Source: Bog-473 sp963707835 (lineage in GTDB: Bacteria > Actinomycetota > Acidimicrobiia > Acidimicrobiales > RAAP-2). Taken from it: 64,000 bases of DNA. The position numbers and the translations under genes are program-made. Of the stretch, positions 52,495 through 61,297 are shown piece by piece. The first letter of the stretch is position 1. Each line of letters opens with the position of its first letter. The stretch lies in assembly GCA_963707835.1 (NCBI GenBank), contig CAVPRI010000002.1:682001-746000 (forward strand), in the 5' to 3' direction. A model generated the notes under the pieces. It was not told where the DNA came from, searched no databases, and was given only the letters and a program-made list of their open reading frames with translations.

Positions 52495-53793
52495 ATGGAA
52501 CACGGCGGTGACGCAGGACCGTCCGATCTCCGCGGGGCCTACGCATCTGTCCGTTCCCTCACCGAGCGCCTGGCCGCTCCCCTGAGCCCCGAGGACCAGA
52601 CCGTACAGACCATGAACGACGTGAGCCCCACCAAGTGGCACCGGGCCCACACCACGTGGTTCTTCGAGACCTTCGTGCTCGACGAGCACGCCGACACGTA
52701 CCGTGTCTTCGACCCGCGCTACGCGTTCCTCTTCAACTCCTACTACGAGGCCGTCGGCTCGCGTCATCCCCGCCCCGAGCGCGGTCTTGTGTCGCGCCCG
52801 GGCGTGGCCGAGATAGCGCTGTACCGGTCCCACGTCGACGCCGCCATGACCGAGTTGCTGTCCGCGCCGCTCACCGGGCGTGCCGCCGATCTCGTCGAGC
52901 TCGGACTCCATCACGAGCAGCAGCACCAGGAGCTGCTCTTGATGGACATCAAGAACGTCCTGTGGCGCAACCCCTTCCACCCCGCCTACCTCGGCGAGAG
53001 CGGCCCGGCGCCGGCGGTGGGTGCACCGCCCAAGGCCGGCTGGATCGAGCACGACGGCGGCACCGTCGAGATCGGCCACACGGGCCGCGGGCACGGGTTC
53101 GGTTACGACAACGAGTTCCCCCGCCATCGAGTACACCTGTCGCCCTTCGGCCTGGCCGACCGCCCGGTCACCTGTGGCGAGTGGCTCTCGTTCATGGAGG
53201 ACGACGGGTACCGTCGGCCGGAATTCTGGCTCTCCGACGGGTGGGCGGTCGTCAACAGCGAGGCCTGGGAAGCCCCGCTGTACTGGTGGCGCGATCCGGA
53301 CCGACCCGATCGCTGGCTCCAGCACACGCTGGCCGGGGTGCGACCGGTCGACCCCGACGAGCCCGTGGCACACGTGAGCTACTACGAGGCGGACGCCTTC
53401 GCCCACTGGACCGGCATGCGGCTGCCGACCGAAGCCGAGTGGGAGACCGTGACGGCCGCACAGGGCGAGGGTGACAACTTCTTGCCCACCGACTTCTCAT
53501 GTGACGGCGGCCCCGGGACCCGGGCCCCGCACCCTCGACCCGCCGTGCGGTCCAACGCCCTCTTGGGGGACGTGTGGGAGTGGACCTCGAGTGCCTATAC
53601 CGCCTATCCGGGCTTCCGCGCCGCGGCGGGTGCCGTCGGCGAGTACAACGGCAAGTTCATGGTCAACCAGTACGTCCTGCGGGGCGGCTGTTGCGCCACG
53701 CCCGCCGGTCACGTGCGCCCCACCTACAGGAACTTCTACCCGCCCGGTTCCCGCTGGCCCTTCACGGGCCTCCGCCTCGCCAAGGACCCCTGA
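52495..53793 (+). CDS. egtB: Ergothioneine biosynthesis protein EgtB
   Basis: EgtB is a non-heme iron sulfoxide synthase that joins a thiol to trimethylhistidine with O2. The 432-residue protein has the N-terminal DinB-like domain with the iron ligands in KWHRAHTTWFFE and HHEQQHQE (H-x3-H). The C-terminal FGE-sulfatase/lectin-like domain has FGYDNEFPRHRVHL, MRLPTEAEWE, VWEWTSSAYTAYPGF and VLRGGCCATP. ATG 52495 is chosen, with AAGGGA 8 nt upstream; ATG 52486 is possible. egtD follows after 3 bp. egtA, egtC and egtE are not adjacent. Confidence 0.93.
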   Translation: MEHGGDAGPSDLRGAYASVRSLTERLAAPLSPEDQTVQTMNDVSPTKWHRAHTTWFFETFVLDEHADTYRVFDPRYAFLFNSYYEAVGSRHPRPERGLVSRPGVAEIALYRSHVDAAMTELLSAPLTGRAADLVELGLHHEQQHQELLLMDIKNVLWRNPFHPAYLGESGPAPAVGAPPKAGWIEHDGGTVEIGHTGRGHGFGYDNEFPRHRVHLSPFGLADRPVTCGEWLSFMEDDGYRRPEFWLSDGWAVVNSEAWEAPLYWWRDPDRPDRWLQHTLAGVRPVDPDEPVAHVSYYEADAFAHWTGMRLPTEAEWETVTAAQGEGDNFLPTDFSCDGGPGTRAPHPRPAVRSNALLGDVWEWTSSAYTAYPGFRAAAGAVGEYNGKFMVNQYVLRGGCCATPAGHVRPTYRNFYPPGSRWPFTGLRLAKDP

Positions 53794-53796
53794 TCC

Positions 53797-54768
53797 ATGC
53801 CTCTCACCGTCGACATCCACCTCTCGCCCGACGACGTCCGCGCCAACATGCGGGACGACGCGCTCCGCGGGCTCCAGGCGGAGGAGAAGTCGATCCCACC
53901 GGTCTGGTTCTACGACGAGCGCGGCAGCCGGCTCTTCGAGGCGATCACTCGCCTGCCCGAGTACTACCCGACCCGGGCCGAACGGGCGCTCCTCGAACGC
54001 TACGCGCTGCCCATTGCCGAGCGGTCCAAAGCGGACACCCTGGTGGAGCTGGGTGCCGGCGCCTGCGACAAGACCCGCGTCCTGCTCGATGCGCTCGGCC
54101 GAGCCGGGACGCTGAGCCGCTACATCCCATTCGACGTCAGCGACGAGTTCCTGCGCGGCGCGGCGGCCACGCTGGCCGACGAGTACGAGGGTCTCGACAT
54201 CCACGCGGTCATCGGCGACTTCCACCAGCACCTGGGTCGGATCCCCACCGACGGCAGACGGCTGGTGGCCTTCCTGGGCGGGACCATCGGCAACCTCGAC
54301 CCCGACCAGCGGACGCGGTTCTTGTTCGACCTCAACTGCGTCATGACCTCCGACGACTCGCTCCTTCTGGGCACCGATCTAGTGAAGGACCCCGCCCGCC
54401 TCGTGGCCGCCTATGACGATGCGGCCGGCGTCACGGCCGAGTTCAACCGCAACGTCCTCCACGTGCTCAACCAGCAGCTCGGCGGGAACTTCGATCCGGC
54501 CCAATTCCGCCACGTGGCGCGGTGGAACGAGCAGGAGGAGTGGATCGAGATGCGCCTGCGCGCCGAGCAGCCCGCCGAGGTTTCGCTGCGCGGTGCCGGC
54601 CTCTCTGTCCGCTTCGAAGAGGGCGAGGAGCTGCTCACTGAGATCAGCGCCAAGTTCACCCCTGAGCGCGTCGAACGGGAGCTCACGGCGGCCGGGTTCG
54701 TGATCGACGGCATGTGGGGTGCCGAGGATGGGGAATTCCTTCTCACGCTGGCACATCCGTACTGCTGA
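53797..54768 (+). CDS. egtD: L-histidine N-alpha-methyltransferase EgtD
   Basis: EgtD trimethylates histidine to hercynine with three SAM, the first step of ergothioneine synthesis and the substrate supply for EgtB. The 323-residue protein shows WFYDERGSRLFEAITRLPEYYPTRAE, SAM site LVELGAGACDKTRVLLDAL, PFDVSDEFL, FLGGTIGNLDP, FNRNVLHVLNQQLGGNF and the C-terminal EISAKFTPERVERELTAAGF. The start ATG 53797 is 3 bp after the egtB stop. Its 3' end overlaps the convergent membrane-protein gene by 26 bp. Confidence 0.95.
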   Translation: MPLTVDIHLSPDDVRANMRDDALRGLQAEEKSIPPVWFYDERGSRLFEAITRLPEYYPTRAERALLERYALPIAERSKADTLVELGAGACDKTRVLLDALGRAGTLSRYIPFDVSDEFLRGAAATLADEYEGLDIHAVIGDFHQHLGRIPTDGRRLVAFLGGTIGNLDPDQRTRFLFDLNCVMTSDDSLLLGTDLVKDPARLVAAYDDAAGVTAEFNRNVLHVLNQQLGGNFDPAQFRHVARWNEQEEWIEMRLRAEQPAEVSLRGAGLSVRFEEGEELLTEISAKFTPERVERELTAAGFVIDGMWGAEDGEFLLTLAHPYC

Positions 54769-57448
54769 GGGGGCCGTCCTCGTTCGAGCGGCGCCGCACC
54801 ACCAGCCAGCCGCCGAGCAGCACGGCCAACAGCGCGCTGGCCCCCAGGCTGAGCACGGTGGCCACGGCCAGATGCGGCGGGCGGTAGGTGAAGGTGACCA
54901 GGTCGTCGCCGGGGGGAACGCGCACCTGCTGGACCAGGTCGACGTCGTGCACGGGCAGGCGACGTGCCGCGGCACCACCGACCGACACGGTCGCCGACCA
55001 CCCCGCATCCCAGGCCACGGACCGCACGATGACGGCCGCGGCCGGAGCCCGGACACGCACCTGCTCGGACTTGGTCGTGCTGAGGACCACGTGCACCGGC
55101 AGGGGCCGTCCTCCGGCGGTGGCGGTGATCGGCCGCGCGGGGCGGCTCGAGGTGAACACCGCGTAGCCCTGCGAGAACCCGGCGACGCGCCACGGGCCGG
55201 GCACCACGGCCGACGACAACGAACCGGCCAGGACGTAGGGACGGCCGGAGACCGACACCACGGCGCGCACCGAGGGGAGCGGTGCCGAGGTGGTCACCGA
55301 GAGCCCGACCGCCTCCCCGTGAGGAAGGACCGCCTCGACATGGCGTGACCCGGCCGGCACTGGGACCGGGTCCCCCCAAAGGGTGGTCCCGTCCGTGGCC
55401 AGGGCACCGACGCGCACCACGGTCGGCACCGCCGCGGCGTGGGCCAGCACCAGGGTGACCCGTTCGGGCGCCAAGGGTTCGCCGTAGAACCACGACGTGG
55501 TCCCCCCCGCCGGCACGGCCCGCGGGGGTGGGACGAACGGATAGGCCTTCTCGTTGAAGTCGACCCGGTAGCCGAACCCGTCGACAGGATCCTCGCCGAA
55601 GTACTCCGAGAGCTCCACCAGATCTCCGACCGACCTCGGCACGGACGCCACCGGCACCAGGAAGTACTCGGGCACCGTGACGACCTGTCGGAGGTCGAGG
55701 TGGTCGAGGCTCCCGGCGGCCAGCTCGCCGACGTCGAGGTCGCCCTGCTCGTGTGTGTGGGTCACGGCCTCGTAGTTGCCGTTGACGATCGAGGCGTAGC
55801 CCGCGACCGAGGGCAGGCCTGGCACGATGTTGAGGTCGGGAATGCCCTGCGGGCTCCCGGGGTAGCTGGCGTAGCCCTGCGGGTCGTAACTGACCATGCG
55901 TGCTCCTGGCACCAGCCTCGCCTTCTGGAGCTGCTGGACCGGCGTCGTCCCGGCCAGCAGATCGTTCGAGGCCACGGCGGTCAGCTGGCTGGTGGTCGCC
56001 ATGAGTCCCACATCGACCACCACGAACAGCGCGGTCCACGCGGCCCAGCCCCGCGCGCCCAGGCGGGGCCGGACCCACACGAGCACGGCGGCACCGACGC
56101 AGAAGGCCAGGGCGATGGCCGTCGCCTCCCGCACCGTCGACGCCACGGCGGGGCTGACCCCCACGCCGGCGAAGAGGTGGACGAGCGAACCGGTCGCCGT
56201 GAGTGCCCAGATGGCCAGGGCCGCCACGATGCCCACGGGCACCAGCGCCATGATCCGGTCGTAGCGAGTCAGGGGGTCCCGGGGTCGCACGGGTTCACGA
56301 CGGTCGAGCCAGCCCGCGAAGAGGACGCACACCGCGGTGGCCACCGTGATCATGTTGCGGCTCTGGAGCCGCTGGTGCCCGTAGAAGGGTAAGCGGTTGA
56401 ACAGGTGCTCGAAGGGCGTGTTGGACCCGAGCGCCAGCAGGTACCCGAAGAGGGCCACGCCGTACCAGGTGAGCCGCTGCCGTGGCGCTATCCGGCTGGG
56501 CCAACGTGGATGCACGAGGGTGAGCACCGCCACGATGGGCAGGATCCCGAGGTAGATCCCGACCTCGGGGAGGTTGTACTGGCTGAAGAACGAGGCTTCT
56601 CCGAGGTGCCCGTACCCACCGTCGAGGTAGGGGACCAGGCCGAGGACGCTGAACGGGGTCGGATAGCTTCCCGCCGCCGCGTTGAAGCCGCTCCCCCGCT
56701 GTGACCCCTTGATGGCCTCGAGCCCGGGGAGCCACTGGATGGCCGAGAGCGACAGGGCCAGGGCCGCGCCGGCCGCACCGCGCGAGAGCACCCGCCACCA
56801 GCGCCCCCAGTCCAACCCGGCCGTCAGGACGGCAAACGCCCCCACCAGCAGTGCCTCGTCGAGCATGGCCTCGGGCGCCCCGGCCAGCACCACCGAGGCG
56901 TAGGCCACTCCGAGCAGGATCGACCACCGCCACCGCCCGTCGCGCCCGATGTGGTGCACGGCCAGGAGCATCCAGGGGATGGCCACGAACCCCTCGGTCA
57001 TGTCCACGTGGTTGACCTGGCTGAGCACCGGTCCGGCAAACGCGTAGGTCCCGGCCGCCAGCACGCTGGCCGTGGTGGAGAGGTCCAGGGCCCGCAGGAA
57101 CACGTACATGCCGACCGCGATGGCCGCGTACACCACGACCTCGGTCACGATCCACGCGGCGCGGTCGGGCAGCGCGACGAACACCCCGATGAGCGGGTAG
57201 AAGGCGCCCGCGTTGAAATCCGCCATCAGCGGTGCCCCGCTGAAGATGTACGGGTTCCAGAACGGGAGCTCTCCGTGGCCGAGCATCGAGCCCACCAGGA
57301 CGCGCAACGGGTAGTTCTGCTGGAGGTTGTCTCCGGTGATCAGCAACCGTCCGTGCAGGAGATCGGGCAGGATGAACGCGCCAAGGGGAGCGGCGATCAG
57401 GACGGCGTAGGGCCACAGCGGGCCGATGTGCGCTCGGAGTCTCTTCAC
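54743..57448 (-). CDS. Large YfhO-like membrane protein, putative glycosyltransferase
   Basis: The 901-residue protein has about twelve membrane helices in the first 530 residues, a large extracellular domain and one last helix (VLSLGASALLAVLLGGWLVV). The N-terminal GDNLQQNYPLRVLVGSML and FWNPYIFSGAPLMADFNAGAFYPL with acidic residues in the first loop are typical of YfhO/GT-C type membrane proteins that modify cell-surface polymers with lipid-linked sugars. QRLQSRNMITVATAVCVLFAGW is another family mark. The start is GTG 57448-57446. It is divergent from the mptB-like gene, with 284 bp between. Confidence 0.7.
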   Translation of the reverse strand: MKRLRAHIGPLWPYAVLIAAPLGAFILPDLLHGRLLITGDNLQQNYPLRVLVGSMLGHGELPFWNPYIFSGAPLMADFNAGAFYPLIGVFVALPDRAAWIVTEVVVYAAIAVGMYVFLRALDLSTTASVLAAGTYAFAGPVLSQVNHVDMTEGFVAIPWMLLAVHHIGRDGRWRWSILLGVAYASVVLAGAPEAMLDEALLVGAFAVLTAGLDWGRWWRVLSRGAAGAALALSLSAIQWLPGLEAIKGSQRGSGFNAAAGSYPTPFSVLGLVPYLDGGYGHLGEASFFSQYNLPEVGIYLGILPIVAVLTLVHPRWPSRIAPRQRLTWYGVALFGYLLALGSNTPFEHLFNRLPFYGHQRLQSRNMITVATAVCVLFAGWLDRREPVRPRDPLTRYDRIMALVPVGIVAALAIWALTATGSLVHLFAGVGVSPAVASTVREATAIALAFCVGAAVLVWVRPRLGARGWAAWTALFVVVDVGLMATTSQLTAVASNDLLAGTTPVQQLQKARLVPGARMVSYDPQGYASYPGSPQGIPDLNIVPGLPSVAGYASIVNGNYEAVTHTHEQGDLDVGELAAGSLDHLDLRQVVTVPEYFLVPVASVPRSVGDLVELSEYFGEDPVDGFGYRVDFNEKAYPFVPPPRAVPAGGTTSWFYGEPLAPERVTLVLAHAAAVPTVVRVGALATDGTTLWGDPVPVPAGSRHVEAVLPHGEAVGLSVTTSAPLPSVRAVVSVSGRPYVLAGSLSSAVVPGPWRVAGFSQGYAVFTSSRPARPITATAGGRPLPVHVVLSTTKSEQVRVRAPAAAVIVRSVAWDAGWSATVSVGGAAARRLPVHDVDLVQQVRVPPGDDLVTFTYRPPHLAVATVLSLGASALLAVLLGGWLVVRRRSNEDGPLSSTDVPA

Positions 57449-57732
57449 AGGCGAGCGGGTGCCTCCCGAGGATCGTGACGTGCGTCCGCGGCGCGGCGCT
57501 CCAGTGATGGATGCGATCGGCGAAAGCTAGCCGCACACCCGAGGCGCATGGGAACCGCCACCCCGCCGTGACCTCAGGTCTTCCTTCACAACCTGGGGGG
57601 GCCCTGAGAACGGTCGCGTCGGGGCCCGCGACTCGCGCGTCGACGGGAACTGTGACAGAATCACTGCAGTTCGATGACGGTTTCGGCAGCCCGCGGCCCC
57701 ACCCCGCGGGAGGGCAGGTAAGGAATCTCCCG

Positions 57733-59307
57733 ATGCAATTCGCATCCCCCGACGCCACCGACAGCCAACCGGCGCTCCGCGGTCCCGGCACCCACCAGAG
57801 CCTGGCGCGCACGGCGCTGCTGGGGCTCCTCGGTTCGGCCGCCATCGCGGCCGGCGCGGTCATGGGTGGCCAGTCGTTCGATACCCACCTGTCCGGTGCG
57901 TGGTACTTCGGCATGCCGGGTGGCCTGTTCGGCTCCTACGGCACGACCGGCACGCTGCCCACCACCGCGGCCTTGGCGTTCGTCTTCGGCGGGCTCATCC
58001 TCTTGACCCGCGTGTGGCTGGGTCTGCTCCGGCACCTGCGGGACAACCCGGGCGTCCCCGTGCGCCGGGTCGTGCTGGTCGTGGTGATCTGGGCACTGCC
58101 GCTCTTGGTGGCACCCCCGCTGTTCAGCCGTGACGTGTACACCTACGCGGCACAGGGCGAGATGATGAGCCACCACATCAACCCCTACTCGTACGGGCCG
58201 AACGTGCTCGGCGCCACCCCGTTCAACACCATGGCGGACTCGGTGTGGTCGGGCACAGAGTCCCCCTACGGTCCCACGTTCCTGGCGGCCGACGGTGCCG
58301 TCGACCAGGCTTCGGGACACCAAATCCTTCCCGACCTCCTGCTGCTACGGCTGCTCGAGGTGGCCGGCCTCGCCCTCGTGGTCGCCGCCACACCCACCTT
58401 GGCCCGGTCCGTGGGCCGCGACCCGGCTCATGCCGTGCTGTTGGGCGCGGGGTGCCCGCTGGTCCTGCTGTCGCTCGTGGCCGGCTCGCACAACGACGCG
58501 CTCATGCTCGGCCTTCTCGTGGCCGGGCTGGCCGTGGCCAAGAGATTCGGCACTGTCCCGGGCATCGTCCTGTGCGCGCTGGCGGCCGGCGTGAAGTCGC
58601 CGGCACTCCTGGGTGTCCTGTTCCTCGGATGGGTCTGGCCCGGCCCCGACGCTCCCACGCGCCGGCGAATCGGCCACACGGCCTCCGCCGGGGCCATAGC
58701 GCTGGCCACGCTCCAAGTGATGTCCATGATCTCGGGCACCGGCTGGGGCTGGATCCGGACCACCGCGACGGCCGACGCGTCCTTCACCGGCGTGACGCCC
58801 GTCAACCTCGTGGCCCGCGCCGTCTCGATCATGACCCACGTGCTGCAGGTTCCTGTCCCGATCGCGGATCTGCGGCCGATCTTCAGTGTGCTCGGCCTCC
58901 TGGTCGCCCTCGGTGTGGGGTTCCAACTCCTGCGGCGTTCGCCCCAGGACGGCGTCGTCCGCTGCCTCGGCCTGACCCTGCTCGTGCTCGCCCTGCTCGG
59001 CCCGATCGTGTGGGCCTGGTATGTCACGTGGGGCGTCATCGTGCTGGCACCGGCCGCCAACGCTCGGATCCGCACGGCGCTGGTCGTGATCAGCACCTTC
59101 TGGGCGTTCGCTGGGATGACGGCGATCCACGGGGTGTACATGTCGATGCTGCACACCTTCGCGGTGACCGACCTGTTCTTGCTGGCCCTGCTGCTGGCCC
59201 TGGCCATCACCCCGCTGGGCCAGTTCCCCCGCCGCCACACGGAGTCCGCATCGCGTCCTCACGCCGGCGGACTCCTCGGGGTCGGCGCAGCCGGCCGCGT
59301 GGCCTGA
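57733..59307 (+). CDS. mptB: MptB-like polyprenol-phosphate-mannose alpha-1,6-mannosyltransferase
   Basis: The 524-residue GT-C membrane protein has about thirteen helices. The diagnostic stretch is FSRDVYTYAAQGEMMSHHINPYSYGPNVLG, like the DVYSY…GxxPY motif of mycobacterial MptA/MptB, which build the mannan backbone of lipomannan from polyprenol-phosphate mannose. Also seen are ESPYGPTFLAADGAV and LVAGSHNDALMLGLL. ATG 57733 is chosen, with AAGGA 8 nt upstream. The 284-bp gap before it (57449-57732) contains a 6-bp inverted repeat (CTCAGG 57573, CCTGAG 57603); nothing else is clear. Confidence 0.75.
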   Translation: MQFASPDATDSQPALRGPGTHQSLARTALLGLLGSAAIAAGAVMGGQSFDTHLSGAWYFGMPGGLFGSYGTTGTLPTTAALAFVFGGLILLTRVWLGLLRHLRDNPGVPVRRVVLVVVIWALPLLVAPPLFSRDVYTYAAQGEMMSHHINPYSYGPNVLGATPFNTMADSVWSGTESPYGPTFLAADGAVDQASGHQILPDLLLLRLLEVAGLALVVAATPTLARSVGRDPAHAVLLGAGCPLVLLSLVAGSHNDALMLGLLVAGLAVAKRFGTVPGIVLCALAAGVKSPALLGVLFLGWVWPGPDAPTRRRIGHTASAGAIALATLQVMSMISGTGWGWIRTTATADASFTGVTPVNLVARAVSIMTHVLQVPVPIADLRPIFSVLGLLVALGVGFQLLRRSPQDGVVRCLGLTLLVLALLGPIVWAWYVTWGVIVLAPAANARIRTALVVISTFWAFAGMTAIHGVYMSMLHTFAVTDLFLLALLLALAITPLGQFPRRHTESASRPHAGGLLGVGAAGRVA

Positions 59308-59331
59308 CCGCGCTGCCCGCTGACCCGGCGC

Positions 59332-60234
59332 TCAGGGTGTGTGGTCGGCCCGGGGAGCCAGTCCCACCAGATCCTCGCTGACCTGCCACAGGCGCTCGGC
59401 CGCCGCACCGTCCCTGGCCACGGCCCGCAGCTCCGCCGGGCGGCACTTGGCAAAGAACGCACCGCTCACCTCGGCCACCTGGGGAGACGAAGCCAGGTAC
59501 ACCGACGTCCGGGCCCCCGCGGCGGCGGAGAGGAAGAACGGGCGCAGGACCGTCAGCCCAGCGGCCACCACACCGCGGGTGTCCCCGTGCGCGCCGTACC
59601 CGGTCCGCACAGCTCCGGGGTGCAGCGAGTTCGCGGTCACCCCGCTCCCCTCGAGCCGGCGGGCCAGCTCGAGGCTGAAGAGGATGTTGGCCAACTTCGA
59701 CACCCCATAGACCCGCATACCCCGGTACCGGCGGGCCGACTGCAGGTCGTCGAAGGGGATGCCTTGGCGGGCCATGGTGTAGACGTCGGAGGCCACGGTG
59801 ACGACGCGGGCCGGCGAGGAGGAACGGAGCCGGTCCAGCAGGAGATTGGTGAGCAGGAACGGCCCGAGGTGATTGGTTGCGAATGTGGCCTCGTACCCGT
59901 CGGCGGTCACGGCGCGGTCGCTCAGAACGACCCCGGCGTTGTTCACCAGCACGTCGAGGCGGGGAGCCAGCTCGAGGATCTCCGCCGCCCCCCGGCGCAC
60001 CGACGAGAGATCGGAGAGGTCGAAGACAACCAGCTGCACACCGGCGTCACCGCAGAGCCGATCGAGGAGCGAGGCCACGGCGGCCCGGCCGCGATCGGCA
60101 CTGCGGGCGGTGATCAGCACCCGGGCCCCCATGGCCGCCAACGCGGCTGCCGTCTCGAAGCCGATGCCGGAATTGCCGCCCGTGACCACCACGGTCTTTC
60201 CGTGCATGTCGGCCTTTTCGAGCATGTCAGGCAC
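59332..60234 (-). CDS. Short-chain dehydrogenase/reductase (retinol dehydrogenase-like)
   Basis: The 300-residue SDR has the NAD(P)-binding VVVTGGNSGIGFETAAAL motif, DVLVNNAGVV, the catalytic Ser in VVTVASDVYT and the YGVSK (YxxxK) active site. Then follow NSLHPGAVRTGYG and a C-terminal extension typical of RDH/WW-oxidoreductase-like SDRs. An Arg in TARSADRGRAA suggests NADP preference. The start is GTG 60234-60232, preceded by AGGGGG; ATG 60225 is an alternative. Substrate unknown. Confidence 0.9.
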   Translation of the reverse strand: MPDMLEKADMHGKTVVVTGGNSGIGFETAAALAAMGARVLITARSADRGRAAVASLLDRLCGDAGVQLVVFDLSDLSSVRRGAAEILELAPRLDVLVNNAGVVLSDRAVTADGYEATFATNHLGPFLLTNLLLDRLRSSSPARVVTVASDVYTMARQGIPFDDLQSARRYRGMRVYGVSKLANILFSLELARRLEGSGVTANSLHPGAVRTGYGAHGDTRGVVAAGLTVLRPFFLSAAAGARTSVYLASSPQVAEVSGAFFAKCRPAELRAVARDGAAAERLWQVSEDLVGLAPRADHTP

Positions 60235-60313
60235 TGCCGCCCCCTTCGCGCGAGCTTCCTCTGGCGCGCTGCGGGCCAGCATCGCACAGGCGGGGCTGCT
60301 GCCCCGGGAAGGA

Positions 60314-60799
60314 TCAGGGCAGGTAGACCACCGCCTGCCAGCGGCCGGTCGTCGCCGCCCGGCACAGTGCCGCACCGGCACGCACCGACCACTCGACCAC
60401 CTCGACGTCGGCCACGTCCACCGGAGTGCGCACCAGGAGTCCCCGGCGGGTGTGGTCTTGGAGCAGGGCCCATCGGGCCGGGAGCGCGGCGCCGGCTTCG
60501 CCCAACCGCGCCACCGCCTGCCCCCCGGTCGGATGCATGACCCCGACCGTCACACCCTCGAGGTCGCGCCGGGCCGCCGCGGGCGGCATGAGGGTGACCA
60601 TGGCCACGGGCGGGGTGCGCGTCCCCAAGAAGGCGAACAGGCCGGCCGCCGGCTGCGGGGGTGCCGACTCCTCGTCCACCCCGGGCATGAGATTGATCCA
60701 CCCGCTCCCCCCCTGCCGGAGGGCGGTCAACTCCGCGGCCACCCCTTCGACGCCGGGCGGGGTGAACTCGATCGTCCGGGTGGCCCGACGTGGCCGCAC
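60314..60799 (-). CDS. Hypothetical protein (161 aa)
   Basis: The start is GTG 60799-60797, with AAAGGG 5 nt upstream. The protein appears compact alpha/beta with strands IEFTPPG, GWINLMPG, AMVTLMPP, GVTVGVMHP and a late VEVVEWSVRAGAALC. A helical GGQAVARLGEAGAALPARWALLQDH lies in the second half. No signal peptide or membrane helix is seen and I recognise no family. It is in its own unit, between the SDR gene (80 bp away) and divergent DUF2237. Confidence 0.55.
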   Translation of the reverse strand: MRPRRATRTIEFTPPGVEGVAAELTALRQGGSGWINLMPGVDEESAPPQPAAGLFAFLGTRTPPVAMVTLMPPAAARRDLEGVTVGVMHPTGGQAVARLGEAGAALPARWALLQDHTRRGLLVRTPVDVADVEVVEWSVRAGAALCRAATTGRWQAVVYLP

Positions 60800-60927
60800 G
60801 CTCACCCTTTCGATCCGGAGGCACGGGGCACACCGCAGGCTTATCCGGCCGGACCGGACATGGGCAACTCGTGTCCCGACGGCGGGGCCTCGCCCTGGAC
60901 CCACCGCACCGCGTGCTCAAATGGGCC

Positions 60928-61290
60928 ATGGCACAGAACGTCCTCGGCGGAGACCTCGAGCCCTGCAACTTCGACCCCCTCACCGGCTTCTACCGGGACG
61001 GGTGCTGCAACACGGGCGCCGAGGACGTGGGCGTGCATACCGTGTGCACCAGGGTGACGTCGGAGTTTCTCGCGTTCTCGGCATCCGTGGGCAACGACCT
61101 CTCGACGCCACAGCCAGAGTTCGGCTTCACCGGGCTGCAACCCGGTGATCAGTGGTGCCTGTGCGCACCGCGCTGGCAGCAGGCGCTCGAGGCGGGGGTG
61201 GCGCCCCCGGTGGTCCTCGGCGCCACGCACGCCGGCACACTCGAGTGGGTGGAGCTGGGCGACCTGGTGGCCCACTCCGTCGAGCCCTGA
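60928..61290 (+). CDS. DUF2237 family protein
   Basis: The 120-residue protein matches DUF2237 over its full length: NVLGGDLEPCNFDPLTGFYRDGCCNTG, DVGVHTVCTRVTSEFLAFS, GNDLSTPQPEFGF and GDQWCLCAPRWQQALEAGVAPPVVL, ending near LVAHSVEP. Five conserved Cys stand out (in PCN, GCCN, VCT and WCLC). The function of the family is unknown; the Cys pattern hints at metal binding or redox chemistry. It starts at ATG 60928 and is followed after 7 bp by the M20 peptidase. Confidence 0.92.
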   Translation: MAQNVLGGDLEPCNFDPLTGFYRDGCCNTGAEDVGVHTVCTRVTSEFLAFSASVGNDLSTPQPEFGFTGLQPGDQWCLCAPRWQQALEAGVAPPVVLGATHAGTLEWVELGDLVAHSVEP

Positions 61291-61297
61291 GTCCGCC

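Noticed and set aside
57572..57608. The CTCAGG/CCTGAG inverted repeat as a riboswitch or small RNA upstream of mptB.
   Set aside because: Only 6 bp of stem with a 24-nt loop and no further conserved structure recognised.
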